A stretch of DNA of 64,000 nt, taken from the NCBI GenBank assembly GCA_963715455.1, contig OY970245.1, positions 186,001 through 250,000 on the forward strand, read 5' to 3'. A model generated the notes under the pieces. The model had not been told where the DNA came from. It made no database searches and saw only the letters and a program-made list of their open reading frames with translations. This document shows positions 8,870 to 17,959 of the stretch, one piece after another. The position numbers and the translations under genes were made by a program. Source of the DNA: VRUE01 sp963715455. GTDB taxonomy: Bacteria; Actinomycetota; Thermoleophilia; Solirubrobacterales; 70-9. How positions within the stretch are numbered: the stretch's first letter is position 1; each line of letters opens with the position of its first letter.

Positions 8870-9628
8870 ATGCCGTCAGATCGGGTCCGTCTCAGTCACG
8901 ACATGCTGGTCGCCGCGCTCGGCAAGGAGTGGCCCGCCTCTGACGTGAGCACTGCAGCCGAGCTCCTCTCTGACAGCGAAGGCCAGTTCCCGGCGGGAAT
9001 CCGTTCGCTGCCCTCGGACCTGGTCAGCGCCGTGCAGCGCGAGCGCCTCTTGGCGGCGATGCTGCAGGCAACGGCGGCGCTCACTTACCGTGAGGTAAGC
9101 GTCCAAGACGTGCTCGAGCGCGCCGGCGTTTCCCGCCCCACCTTCTACGAACACTTCGAGAACAAGGAAGATTGCTTTCTCGCGGCCTTCGACAGTGCTG
9201 CGGCGCGCCTCCGCGATCGCCTCACAAGCGCAGTAAGCAAAGAGGCCGGTAGTTGGCGCGCGCAGCTGCGCCTCGCCTTCGAGGAGCTTTTGCGTTTCGT
9301 CGCCGAGGAGCCCGATGCGGCGATGAGCTTGATCGTCGACGCTCGCGCTGCCTGCCCGGCTGCCCTGATTCGCCGCGATGAGCTGCTCGACCATTTCGCC
9401 GGCTGCATCGACACCATGGTGCGCGAGCAGGCAGGCGCCGGCGCCACACCCTCGCCGATCGCTGCCGCGGGCATCGTCGGCGGCGTCGAGTCCCTGCTCT
9501 ACACCCGCCTCAACGGGGGTGAGATCGAGGACCTCGAGTCACTCTTGCCGCCCCTCATGTACTTCGCCGTGCTGCATTATGAGGGCCACGACGCCGCCAG
9601 CGAGGAGCTGCTGGCGGCGGTGGGCTGA
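8870..9628 (+). CDS. TetR/AcrR family transcriptional regulator with N-terminal extension (copy A)
   Basis: 252 residues. About 60 residues precede the HTH (LTYREVSVQDVLERAGVSRP, then TFYEHFENKEDCF), more than in typical TetR proteins. The start ATG 8870 aligns base for base with GTG 38787 of copy B, supporting both starts. It converges on the secreted-protein operon with only 4 bases between the stop codons. Likely a local regulator; the effector-domain ligand is unknown. Confidence 0.87.
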   Translation: MPSDRVRLSHDMLVAALGKEWPASDVSTAAELLSDSEGQFPAGIRSLPSDLVSAVQRERLLAAMLQATAALTYREVSVQDVLERAGVSRPTFYEHFENKEDCFLAAFDSAAARLRDRLTSAVSKEAGSWRAQLRLAFEELLRFVAEEPDAAMSLIVDARAACPAALIRRDELLDHFAGCIDTMVREQAGAGATPSPIAAAGIVGGVESLLYTRLNGGEIEDLESLLPPLMYFAVLHYEGHDAASEELLAAVG

Positions 9629-9632
9629 GCCC

Positions 9633-10703
9633 CTACTGCCCCACAGCCCCGAAGCTCACCACCCCAAAGGGCTCCCCCGCGGCGAAAGTCGGGGCGCCCG
9701 CCGCGAAGGCATCGTTGAAGCTCTGCGCGGTTGAGGCATCAAGCGTCAGAGCTGCGCCCGAGACCGAGATCGAGCGCCCCTTGGGATCAGAAGAAACACT
9801 TGCCCCGGCCATGCCCAAGCCAAAGACCCCGATCCGCCCCAGCTTGCCGGGGAAGGCGGGGGTGGGCAGGATTTCGACTTCGGCGCTTGTCGCCTTAGCT
9901 CCCAGGTCAAGCCAGTATTCGGTGTGAAAGATCTGCCCGGCTCCTAGTTGGAGGAGTTCAATCGCTCCAGCCAATCTCAGGGTTCCCTGTGAGGCATCGG
10001 GTGAGATCTGCCCCCCGGCGGCGATCGGGAAGCTGAACACGGGTCCCGGGGAAAGTTCTGCCGGGGAGATCGGGTTCAAGGAGACGAAGAGGGATTTGAA
10101 CTTGGCGAGGATCGCCGGGTCGGGCACGAGGGTGCCCTTGCCTTGAGGGAGGATCGTCACCAGCTGAGGTGTGGTGGTTGTCTTCAGGGCGCCGATCACT
10201 TGGCCTTCGGCGAAGGCGTCTTTGATCCGCAGCTTCTTGTTCAGCCGAGTCGCCACCTTCTGAGTGAGAGTGAGCGACTTGGCCGAGAAGCCCAGGCCAA
10301 AGCCTTCGCGCTTGGCTTTGGTGCTCTTTGCCTTGGCGACTTTCAGCTGAGAGCCCCCGACCTTGGCGGAGATCGGGTTGGGGTTGGCTTTCAGCTCGAC
10401 CTTGCGCAGGGGAACAGATCTGTTGCCCTTCTGGAAGACCAACGTGCCTTCGGTGAGCACTTCAGCCTTGCCCGAGGTCGGGTCTCCCTTGCCGCCTGTG
10501 ACGGGCAAGAGGAGTGTCTTGCCTTGCTTCTTCGCCGGGGCTTTGGCGGTGAGCGTCACACCTGCTTTCTTTATCAGGCTGATGAAAGACTTATCGAGGG
10601 TGAGCTTTGCCTGACCACCGCCCAAAGGGTCATAGTCGCCCTGAGCAAAGGCCGGGAAGACGAGGGCCAGAAGGCCCAGTGCAACAACAAACCTGATCCT
10701 CAT
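9633..10703 (-). CDS. Secreted two-repeat protein, HtaA-like (copy A)
   Basis: 356 residues with a Sec signal peptide (MRIRFVVALGLLALVFPAFA). Two halves share a beta-rich pattern containing a Pro-(Val/Ile)-x-Gly-Gly core (LLLPVTGGKGDPTSG near 65-80; FSFPIAAGGQIS near 225). This recalls HtaA-type domains, which bind haem in corynebacteria, but the resemblance is by eye and the haem ligands are not evident. Last gene of the five-gene operon, 19 bases after the previous one. No membrane anchor or sorting signal is seen at the C-terminus, so it is probably released or held by other surface proteins. Confidence 0.7.
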   Translation of the reverse strand: MRIRFVVALGLLALVFPAFAQGDYDPLGGGQAKLTLDKSFISLIKKAGVTLTAKAPAKKQGKTLLLPVTGGKGDPTSGKAEVLTEGTLVFQKGNRSVPLRKVELKANPNPISAKVGGSQLKVAKAKSTKAKREGFGLGFSAKSLTLTQKVATRLNKKLRIKDAFAEGQVIGALKTTTTPQLVTILPQGKGTLVPDPAILAKFKSLFVSLNPISPAELSPGPVFSFPIAAGGQISPDASQGTLRLAGAIELLQLGAGQIFHTEYWLDLGAKATSAEVEILPTPAFPGKLGRIGVFGLGMAGASVSSDPKGRSISVSGAALTLDASTAQSFNDAFAAGAPTFAAGEPFGVVSFGAVGQ

Positions 10704-10722
10704 CTCATCCCTGCCTTTCGGT

Positions 10723-11505
10723 TCATTCCTTCACCGCGCAGCTCTTTTCGACTTTGGTGCTCAAGGTGAGCCCACCGGCGAACTCAAAGCTCGCCAAGGC
10801 CAGAGGGAAGACGATCCTCGGTACCCCTTTGGGAGCCGGGCAACCCGAGTTGAAGTAAGAGAGCTGCTTGCCCCGATGGGTGTATTTGCGCTTCAGGGTG
10901 AGCTTGATGCGATCGACGTAGCCCCAGGAGCCGAGTGCTTGAGGGAGCGATGTGGAGAGCTGGGTGCCCCAGGCGCCCTTCTTGAGGTGCTTGATCTTGA
11001 AGACCAGGACGAAAGATGAGAAGAAGGGGTTGGCGGTGAAGATGTGGGTCAAGAGCACCGGCCTGCCCTTCTCCCTGCCGTTGAAGATCAAAAGCCTGCC
11101 TCTTGTCGGGTAGGCGCCTTGATCGGGCAAGACGATGTTGGCCCAGAACTGGCCGGAGCCGATCACCGCATCGCCGCAGGTGGAAAGAGCGCGTTCGGTT
11201 GAGGTGGCCTTCAACGCAGAGGGGCGACAGGTGGCAAGGCCCTTTGACTGCAAGAGGCCGTGGCGGTTGACCTTGACGGTCATGCGCTGCAGCTGATCGG
11301 GGACACCGCCTTTGGGCGCCTCGAGGTGACCGGAGACGAAGACGGCTATGGGGTCGGTGCCCGTTCTCGGGAGCTTGTAGGGGAGGATCTGGGAGAGGAC
11401 GGTGATCCGCAGGTTGCCGCGCTGGATGACTGCGGCGGTGGCGATTCCCACGCAGGCCACCAGGGCCGCGGCGGCGCCGAGCCAGACGATCCTCCCTCTC
11501 GCCAT
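10723..11505 (-). CDS. Secreted protein of ~260 residues, unknown family (copy A)
   Basis: A hydrophobic N-terminal segment (IVWLGAAAALVACVGIATAA) looks like a signal peptide or anchor. The rest is beta-rich with four spaced cysteines (in TCRPS, STCGD, SGCPAP and KSCAVKE), which could form two disulfides outside the cell. No catalytic motif is recognised. It starts 3 bases after the stop of the 960-residue protein gene, so translation is probably coupled. The copy B counterpart is 259 residues. Confidence 0.75.
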   Translation of the reverse strand: MARGRIVWLGAAAALVACVGIATAAVIQRGNLRITVLSQILPYKLPRTGTDPIAVFVSGHLEAPKGGVPDQLQRMTVKVNRHGLLQSKGLATCRPSALKATSTERALSTCGDAVIGSGQFWANIVLPDQGAYPTRGRLLIFNGREKGRPVLLTHIFTANPFFSSFVLVFKIKHLKKGAWGTQLSTSLPQALGSWGYVDRIKLTLKRKYTHRGKQLSYFNSGCPAPKGVPRIVFPLALASFEFAGGLTLSTKVEKSCAVKE

Positions 11506-11508
11506 CGG

Positions 11509-14391
11509 TTAGCGCTTCCTAGGCTTGCGCTTGGCCTTGCCGCTCTTACCCTGCTTCCCACACTTGGCCTTGACCACTGGCTTTGTGTTGGAGAGCTCAC
11601 CGTTTTGCCCGGTGAATTCAGAGATCGCCTTGTGGGTGCCTTTGCAGAGGTTGGCCGAGTTGACGATCAGGCCTTTTTTGCCACCTTGCATGGTCAAGAC
11701 GAATTTGCTCACCGGAGCGTCGGGAACCGCCTCGAAGGTGTTGCGGATCCTGCCTTTGAGGGAATCGATGCGCCCGACCACGTCAACGGTGATCTTCTCG
11801 TGGTGAAGCGAGGCGACCAGGTCAGGGAGCTGGTGCTCAGAGGATCTGAGGTAAACCGGGCCTTCGAGCGGCTCGGCGAGTACGGGGGTGTAAGCCCTTG
11901 CAAAGCCGTAGACCGATCCCGCTGGGCACTGATCAGCCCTGAACTGCACCCTGGTGCAGATCGTTTTGATGTGGGCGTTCTCCAGGAAGGCTGACTTTGG
12001 CAGGGTGACCCTTGCTCTAGCGATGTTGGCTTCTCCGCCTTCTGGGCCGCCGTTCATCTTCAAGACCGCCTTGAAGGCCGGGTGATCACCGCGCTTGGTG
12101 CCGCCCTTCAATCTGAGGTCCAACTTGGGCTTGAACTCCAAGGCAGCGCAATCGGCTGCCTGGAAAGGAGTGGAGACGGTTACCGGGCGATCGTCATGGG
12201 TTGAGCCGAAGTCCAACCCGGAGCCCAACAAGGTGCTTGCGGTTGAGGTCCTTTCACAGCTCGTCGGGTTGAAGACGAACTTCGGCTTATCGGTTGCCGC
12301 CCGGATGTCCCTGAGGTGCACCGGGATGCCTTTGATGATGTGGGGGATCGGGTCCGAGCCGGTGGCGTCGATGAAGACTTCGGCGGTCTCTCTATCTACG
12401 CGGAAGGCGAGCCTTACCACCACGGTGCCGATGTCGAAGGGACCTACCCGTCCGGCGGTGATCGCCACCATCGAGATAGCGCTGCCTTTATATGGCCCTG
12501 CTAGGTAGAGCTTGCCCGGTGCATAGGCGAGGGTCTGGCCTACTCCCGAGCCAGCGAAGGTGGTGCCGAGCTGTGAGGCAGCTGGGCAGCTTGGGTTGTC
12601 GATCTCTTCCTGACCGCCGTGGGGGCCCGTCCTTGCTTCGGCTTGGGCGATGCCGGCCTCTGAGCAATACGGGATGCCAGCGAGGATTCCAGCGATGCCA
12701 GGCGGCAGCTTGATCGAGAAGTTGGTGAACTCTTGTTCGGAGTCGGTTCTGAAGAGCCGCACGTCAAAGGGGCTGAAGGTGCCACCGGCGTTGTTGCGGG
12801 TGCCAGCGAAGAGGCCGGGTTTGAAGGGCGGCAGGCCTCCGCTTGGACAAGCCGCTCCACCGGGCCCGCTGATGATCTCGAAGGCCGAGGTGGTGGTCAC
12901 CGGGTCGTTGCCCGACCAGGGGAAGAGCTTGGCGGAGGCCTCATAGGTGCCGCAGGCCGGTGGTGAGGCAAGTGGTGAGCGAGCGCCCTCGCGGAAGTGC
13001 AGCCTGAAGTTGGAGAACGGCAATTGCGGCATCTCCTCGGCGACCGTGGTCAGCTGACCGGTAACCGGATCAGGGATCACCTCAAGCGCCTGCACGACCC
13101 TGATGCCCAATTTGGCGTTCTTGATCACCACATACATCGCGATCAGCGAGTCGAAGGGGTTCTCATAGGGCTCGGCGACATAGAGGGCACCGTTGACCTT
13201 GTCCTCGAGCACTGGGGTTTCTACTTCCACGGTGCCGATCTTCGAGGCGTTGGGGCAGCCTGATCCTGCTTCGGAGAAGGCTGTCTCCTTATCCAATTGG
13301 GCTTCCGTGCAGACCTCGAGGCCTTCGGCGACCGAGGGGTTGACGGTGAAGCCCTCGGGCAGGGTGACCTCGGTGCGTTTGATCGTCGAGGCGGCGATGC
13401 CCTGCGGATCGAGGATACCCTGGTCGACGACGTCGAGGCCGAAATCGAGTCCGGTTGGCGATGAAGCCGCTTTAGTTGTCGGCGAAGCGGAAATACCGGG
13501 AGCGAAGTCAAGCGCCGCGCACTCAGAGAGGCCCAGCGGGGTCGGCGGTTCGCCGTCGTCGTGGGTTTCGGCGAAGGCGTTGACGAAGACTTTGGGCACG
13601 CCCCAGGAGTTGGCTTCGAAGTCGGCCCGCAGGGGGCCCGTGCAGGATGAGGGCAGGGTGATCAGTGGCTCGCCGGCGCCGTCAACCGTGCACAGATCGC
13701 TCTCTTCGGTCAACACACACTGGCCACGCAGGGGGTCATGGACGTCGGCCAGCGGATCGGACCAAAGCGTCAGCGTCGCCCCGTAGATCAGGATCGCCTG
13801 GGCGATGCCGTGGAAGGTGGGGAGCACCTGGTAGGGCGCCTCTTCGGAGAGCCGCACGTCGAAGACGACCGGCACCCCGAGGAAGACGAAGCCGAACTTG
13901 GCCAGCGTGCCCGGTGGGGGCATGAGGTTGTAGACGGGGACGCTGGCTTTCGTCTGGTTTACGGGGGTGGAGGCTTTGAGCGCCCCGTGGACGTTGACGT
14001 AGCCGACGGTGGAGGTGATTGGACAGCTGGGGTACTTGAGCCCCGAGGGAGTGCTGAGCAGTTTGGAGAACTGCGGCCCCGTGCAGCGCGGCGTCGCAGT
14101 CGGCACCCCGGCAAAGCCCTCGGGCAGCTCCGTGTAGAGGTCTTTGACCGCATCGTCTGGCGCTTCGAGACCGCCTTCGTCGACGTTGATGTCGAAGTTG
14201 ACCGTGGTCGCCATCGCGAAGGGGTGGGCGCCCGCCTGGACCACCGGCGAGCCGTCTTGCTCATCGAAGCTGAGCTCGGTGTATTTGATGCCGAAGTCGG
14301 CGCTCGCCCTGGGGGCGACGAGCGCAGCGAAGGCGAGCAGCGCAACGGCAAGCGCCAGCAGGCTGCGATAGGTCTGCTTCACGGCGCTCAT
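11509..14391 (-). CDS. Large secreted four-repeat protein, 960 residues (copy A)
   Basis: Starts at ATG 14391, overlapping the NHL gene stop as ATGA. A signal peptide (LLALAVALLAFAALVAPRASA) is followed by four related units of ~200-240 residues. Each has a Cys-Pro entry (YPSCPITS, GCPNASK, SCPAASQ, QCPAGS), then G-x-V, a P-V-(Y/L) strand and a hydrophobic beta region. The C-terminus is a Lys/Arg-rich tail (KQGKSGKAKRKPRKR) that could bind acidic polymers. No enzymatic site is visible; a structural or adhesive surface role is inferred. The copy B protein has exactly the same length. Confidence 0.78.
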   Translation of the reverse strand: MSAVKQTYRSLLALAVALLAFAALVAPRASADFGIKYTELSFDEQDGSPVVQAGAHPFAMATTVNFDINVDEGGLEAPDDAVKDLYTELPEGFAGVPTATPRCTGPQFSKLLSTPSGLKYPSCPITSTVGYVNVHGALKASTPVNQTKASVPVYNLMPPPGTLAKFGFVFLGVPVVFDVRLSEEAPYQVLPTFHGIAQAILIYGATLTLWSDPLADVHDPLRGQCVLTEESDLCTVDGAGEPLITLPSSCTGPLRADFEANSWGVPKVFVNAFAETHDDGEPPTPLGLSECAALDFAPGISASPTTKAASSPTGLDFGLDVVDQGILDPQGIAASTIKRTEVTLPEGFTVNPSVAEGLEVCTEAQLDKETAFSEAGSGCPNASKIGTVEVETPVLEDKVNGALYVAEPYENPFDSLIAMYVVIKNAKLGIRVVQALEVIPDPVTGQLTTVAEEMPQLPFSNFRLHFREGARSPLASPPACGTYEASAKLFPWSGNDPVTTTSAFEIISGPGGAACPSGGLPPFKPGLFAGTRNNAGGTFSPFDVRLFRTDSEQEFTNFSIKLPPGIAGILAGIPYCSEAGIAQAEARTGPHGGQEEIDNPSCPAASQLGTTFAGSGVGQTLAYAPGKLYLAGPYKGSAISMVAITAGRVGPFDIGTVVVRLAFRVDRETAEVFIDATGSDPIPHIIKGIPVHLRDIRAATDKPKFVFNPTSCERTSTASTLLGSGLDFGSTHDDRPVTVSTPFQAADCAALEFKPKLDLRLKGGTKRGDHPAFKAVLKMNGGPEGGEANIARARVTLPKSAFLENAHIKTICTRVQFRADQCPAGSVYGFARAYTPVLAEPLEGPVYLRSSEHQLPDLVASLHHEKITVDVVGRIDSLKGRIRNTFEAVPDAPVSKFVLTMQGGKKGLIVNSANLCKGTHKAISEFTGQNGELSNTKPVVKAKCGKQGKSGKAKRKPRKR

Positions 14392-17300
14392 CGGCGGCCT
14401 CCTCTGTCGCGCTGCTGTCGTGCTTTGCGTTGCTTGGCTTTCTTCTTCTTGGCTTTGCCGCTCTTCTTTTTTGCCTTGCCCTTGGCCTTCTTGGCGGCCG
14501 GCTTGGGGTTGCCGGGGCCCTGGTAGCCCTGGCTGGCGTAGGAGGGCTCGGCTGGTGGGCTGATCGGCGACTGGCAGGCTTCGCCCTCGCACTCAGCCGC
14601 TGGGGCGGGGGGTTGGGGGAAGCCGCCCTCTATACGGGCGTCATAGACGTCGATCTGGCCGACGTCCTGGGGCAAGAGGCTCGTCTCGGTGAAGAAGAAG
14701 ACATCTTGCCCGTCGGTCGAGGCGTCGATGAATTCGGCCCTCGCCGGTCCCTTGCCGTCGGAGATCAGGCTGATGCAGCCCTCGTGGGCGGGATTGAAGC
14801 CTGGAGCGGTATCGGTGCATTCGCCGGTACCTTCGGCCTCCCACTGGTAGACATCCTGGCGGCCGTTGGTGTCGGCCAGGACGAGGCGGCTGAGGCTGTT
14901 GAAGTAGACCCGCTTGCCATCGTCGGAGAGCACTCGTGGGGCATGGAACTGCATTTCCCAGCCGGGGATGCTCGAGGCGTACCAGTAATCGTCGCTGCGT
15001 TCATCCTCTCTACCCTTTGGGCGCGCCCCGGTCGGGTTGCAGGAGACGCAGGTCAGCTCCTCGGTCTCGGCGTCGTAGCGGAAGATCTCGGCGTTGGCCT
15101 GTCCGTTGACGAGGTCCTTGTTGTCGGCCCCGGTCAGCGCCACTCTGCTCATGAAAACGGCAGTCGCGCCGTCCGGCGTGACTCGCGAAAGGCGGACCGC
15201 AGGGCTGATCGCGATCGGGCGGATCTTGTTCGCCGTATTGCCGCTCCCAGGCGCTTCCTGATCAGACAGGGTGGCGATGAAACGCGGTGCCTCGCCGTCC
15301 TCATGCAGATAGAGGTTGGGCTGGCCCGCTGTTGCGCCTTCGGCCAGAGCGCTGGTCGAGACGAAATAGATGCGCGCGAGGTTCTCGCTGGCGCCCATCA
15401 CGCCCTGCACGCCGCTTTCCACGAGCGTCATCGAGGCGCGCGTGGACTCGTCGAAGCGGCGCAGTTTGCCCGCTTCGGTGAAGAGGGCCCCTTTGCCGTC
15501 CGGAGTGGCAGTCCAGAAGGTGGCTTGGCCGGCGCCCGAGACGGCGACCGTTTCGCCGCCTTCGACCCGCACATACAGTTTGTCGCTGGTGTTCTCCGAC
15601 CAGTAGATCAGCCGACCATCGTCGGAGACCGCCCCGGCGACGTTATCCTCGCGACTCCCTCCAAAGCCTCCGCCGTAGGAGCCGGTTGTGGAGTTCTCGG
15701 TGGAGGCGCTGCCGTTGGGTTTGACGCTGACCAGGCGCAGCTGGCCTTCGAAGGACTCATAGAGCTGGTTGATCGCGGTGCTTGCCACCGCGTCGGGGGT
15801 GAGCTTGTCTTCCACGGTGAAGACCGTGTGCTTGCCGTCGGCTGAGGCGCCTCGCAGCTGGGGTACAAAGAGATCAGCGGCTTTTTTCGGCGGCGCAACC
15901 GTGGTCAGCGCTTCGTAGCCGCCGCCGAGGTTGTCGCGCCGGTAGAGGTCGGCGAAGCCGGGGACCGAGCCTTCGGCAAGCGAGAAGTCGGAGTCCTGCA
16001 GAACCCAGCCGCTCGAGAGGTCCTCCGAGAAGGCCTTGTATTGGGCGTCGATGGCGTCGAAGATGGTGAGCAGCGAGCCTGAGTCGCGCGGCGGCGAGAT
16101 GCCATTGGTCGACCAGCCATCGATGCCCCTTGCCGAGAGATACTGGGATGAGTAGGGGCCCGAGGGGGCATCGGCAAAAGCGCTGGAGGCCGAGTAGGTG
16201 ATCTTCTCGCCCGAGGCGGAGCCCTGGTCGAGGCGGGCCGGGTAGCTGAGATACTGGAAGAAGACCGAGATGTCGGCGCCCAGCTTGTCGACCGGCGAGA
16301 CCATCTCATAGGCACGGCAGTCGGCCAGGGCGGCCGAAGGCCCGGTCCGCAAGGCCTGGTTGGAGCAGTTGGTGCTGACCTGCCTGGGCAGGGCGAAGGT
16401 GGTGAAGGTGGTGTCGGGGCCGAAGACCGGACCGCCGCCGGAACTCTCAGCCTGGAAGCGGTAGTGGTAGGTGGTGCCCGGCTCGAGGTCGGAGAGGACG
16501 ACGCCGTCGCTGGTCACGTCTTTCTTGACGACGCCGGCGCCCAGCTGGCGCACGGGCAGCGCTTGGCAGCCGCCGCCTGAGCAGGGGGCGGTTCCGTATT
16601 CGAGCTGGTAGGAAGTGTCGCTCCAGAAGTTGGGGTCGATCTCGGCCTTCAGCACCGCCGACTCGCTGCCCACCGCGCTGGCGAACTGGGCGTTTATCTC
16701 GGGTGGGACAGGTGGCGGCGGCCACTTGTCGGGTGGGGTGCCGCGCACCTCGACGAAGGCGACGTTCTGGCCAAACGAGCCGTGAACCACATAGAGGTCG
16801 GCCTCCCCGGCGGCCGTCACCACGTTCGTCGTCGCCGCGGGCAAAACTATCCCTTCCCCGGATTTGCTGGTGGAGACGCAGCAGCTTTCGACTTCCTCGC
16901 CGAGGCCGTTGATCTCCAGCAGGTGGGGGTTGTTTGCAACGGTGCTGTTGGCGGTCGTTTCCGGATCGTCGGTGAGGTAGACCGTCCCGCCCGGCGCCGG
17001 CGCGATCGCTTCCGGCGCGTTGGCCGGCAGCGGATAGATCACCGCGCCGCTGTTCTCGTCAAGGCGGTAGGAGTTTGCGGCATCGCCAAATGCCCAGCTG
17101 TAGCTGAAGTAGACGTCGCCGCTTTCGGGGTCAAGCGCCAGCGCCCCGACACGGCCCGGTTCGGGCAGCGGCAGCGAGCTCAGGTAGTTGCCGTCTTCGT
17201 CGAATTTCTGAATACGGTTGCGGTCACCCACGTAGACGGTGCCGTCGGACGCAATGTCGATGTAGTCGCGGTTGCTATGGGGGACTCCGATCAAGAACCC

Positions 17301-17927
17301 GGAGAACTCGCTCGGGCCAGTGCCTTCGATGCCCGCTCCGCAGACATCGCCGCCGGTGATGTCTGCAGCGGTGCAGATATCGGCGCCGCTGGTCTTGTTG
17401 ACTTCGCCGCCGAACATGCGCAGGAAGGCGCCGGCCTGACTGAAGACCTGTACCCGGGAGCTCCAGAATTCGAAGACGTAGACCTCGCCGTTGGGGCCGA
17501 CCGCGATTCCATTCGGCCGGTCCAGCTGGCCTGCTTCTTTGCCTGGAGTCCCTTTCTGGCAGAGCGAGGGTTCCGGCTCTGACTCCGGTTCCGGTGGGCC
17601 ACAGTTCTGCGCCGCGGGGGAGCCGTCGGCGACGCCCCACCCCCAGGACTTGACGAACAGGCCCCAGGCGGTGAACTCGCTGATGCGATTGTTGAAGTGA
17701 TCGGAAACGAAGAGATGGCCGCTGTCAGGGTCGGCACCGATGCCACTACCATTGTTCGAGAAATCGAGCGCCCCCGCCCCGCTGCCGTACCCGCCGAAGC
17801 GGGTCAGCTCAGGCCCGATCTCCGCACTCGCGGGGGCGGGGTTGAGAGCCAGGGCACTCACGACCCCGATCGCAGCGATCGAGGCCGTAAGCGCGCAGCG
17901 CACCCAGTGTTGGATGGACGTCGTCAT
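14388..17927 (-). CDS. Secreted NHL beta-propeller / FN3-like / second-propeller protein (copy A)
   Basis: 1179 residues with a signal peptide ending PAPASA. Residues ~35-380 carry NHL-type blades (GIGADPDSGHLFVSDHFNNR; GQLDRPNGIAVGPNGEVYVF). A fibronectin-III-like module follows (~405-515: YQLEYGTAPCSGGG ... LEPGTTYHYRFQAES). Residues ~540-1100 look like a second, TolB/PD40-type propeller. The C-terminus is Pro-rich and then strongly Lys-rich. Propellers usually mediate binding, so an extracellular scaffold is inferred. Second gene of the operon; overlaps the next by 4 bases. Confidence 0.82.
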   Translation of the reverse strand: MTTSIQHWVRCALTASIAAIGVVSALALNPAPASAEIGPELTRFGGYGSGAGALDFSNNGSGIGADPDSGHLFVSDHFNNRISEFTAWGLFVKSWGWGVADGSPAAQNCGPPEPESEPEPSLCQKGTPGKEAGQLDRPNGIAVGPNGEVYVFEFWSSRVQVFSQAGAFLRMFGGEVNKTSGADICTAADITGGDVCGAGIEGTGPSEFSGFLIGVPHSNRDYIDIASDGTVYVGDRNRIQKFDEDGNYLSSLPLPEPGRVGALALDPESGDVYFSYSWAFGDAANSYRLDENSGAVIYPLPANAPEAIAPAPGGTVYLTDDPETTANSTVANNPHLLEINGLGEEVESCCVSTSKSGEGIVLPAATTNVVTAAGEADLYVVHGSFGQNVAFVEVRGTPPDKWPPPPVPPEINAQFASAVGSESAVLKAEIDPNFWSDTSYQLEYGTAPCSGGGCQALPVRQLGAGVVKKDVTSDGVVLSDLEPGTTYHYRFQAESSGGGPVFGPDTTFTTFALPRQVSTNCSNQALRTGPSAALADCRAYEMVSPVDKLGADISVFFQYLSYPARLDQGSASGEKITYSASSAFADAPSGPYSSQYLSARGIDGWSTNGISPPRDSGSLLTIFDAIDAQYKAFSEDLSSGWVLQDSDFSLAEGSVPGFADLYRRDNLGGGYEALTTVAPPKKAADLFVPQLRGASADGKHTVFTVEDKLTPDAVASTAINQLYESFEGQLRLVSVKPNGSASTENSTTGSYGGGFGGSREDNVAGAVSDDGRLIYWSENTSDKLYVRVEGGETVAVSGAGQATFWTATPDGKGALFTEAGKLRRFDESTRASMTLVESGVQGVMGASENLARIYFVSTSALAEGATAGQPNLYLHEDGEAPRFIATLSDQEAPGSGNTANKIRPIAISPAVRLSRVTPDGATAVFMSRVALTGADNKDLVNGQANAEIFRYDAETEELTCVSCNPTGARPKGREDERSDDYWYASSIPGWEMQFHAPRVLSDDGKRVYFNSLSRLVLADTNGRQDVYQWEAEGTGECTDTAPGFNPAHEGCISLISDGKGPARAEFIDASTDGQDVFFFTETSLLPQDVGQIDVYDARIEGGFPQPPAPAAECEGEACQSPISPPAEPSYASQGYQGPGNPKPAAKKAKGKAKKKSGKAKKKKAKQRKARQQRDRGGRR

Positions 17928-17959
17928 CGCCGACTCTCCGCTGGCCTATTCAGAGTGCC

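Noticed and set aside
14430..15845. Long + strand ORF (471 codons) opposite the NHL gene
   Set aside because: High-GC antisense shadow; the minus strand has the signal peptide, domain structure and operon context.
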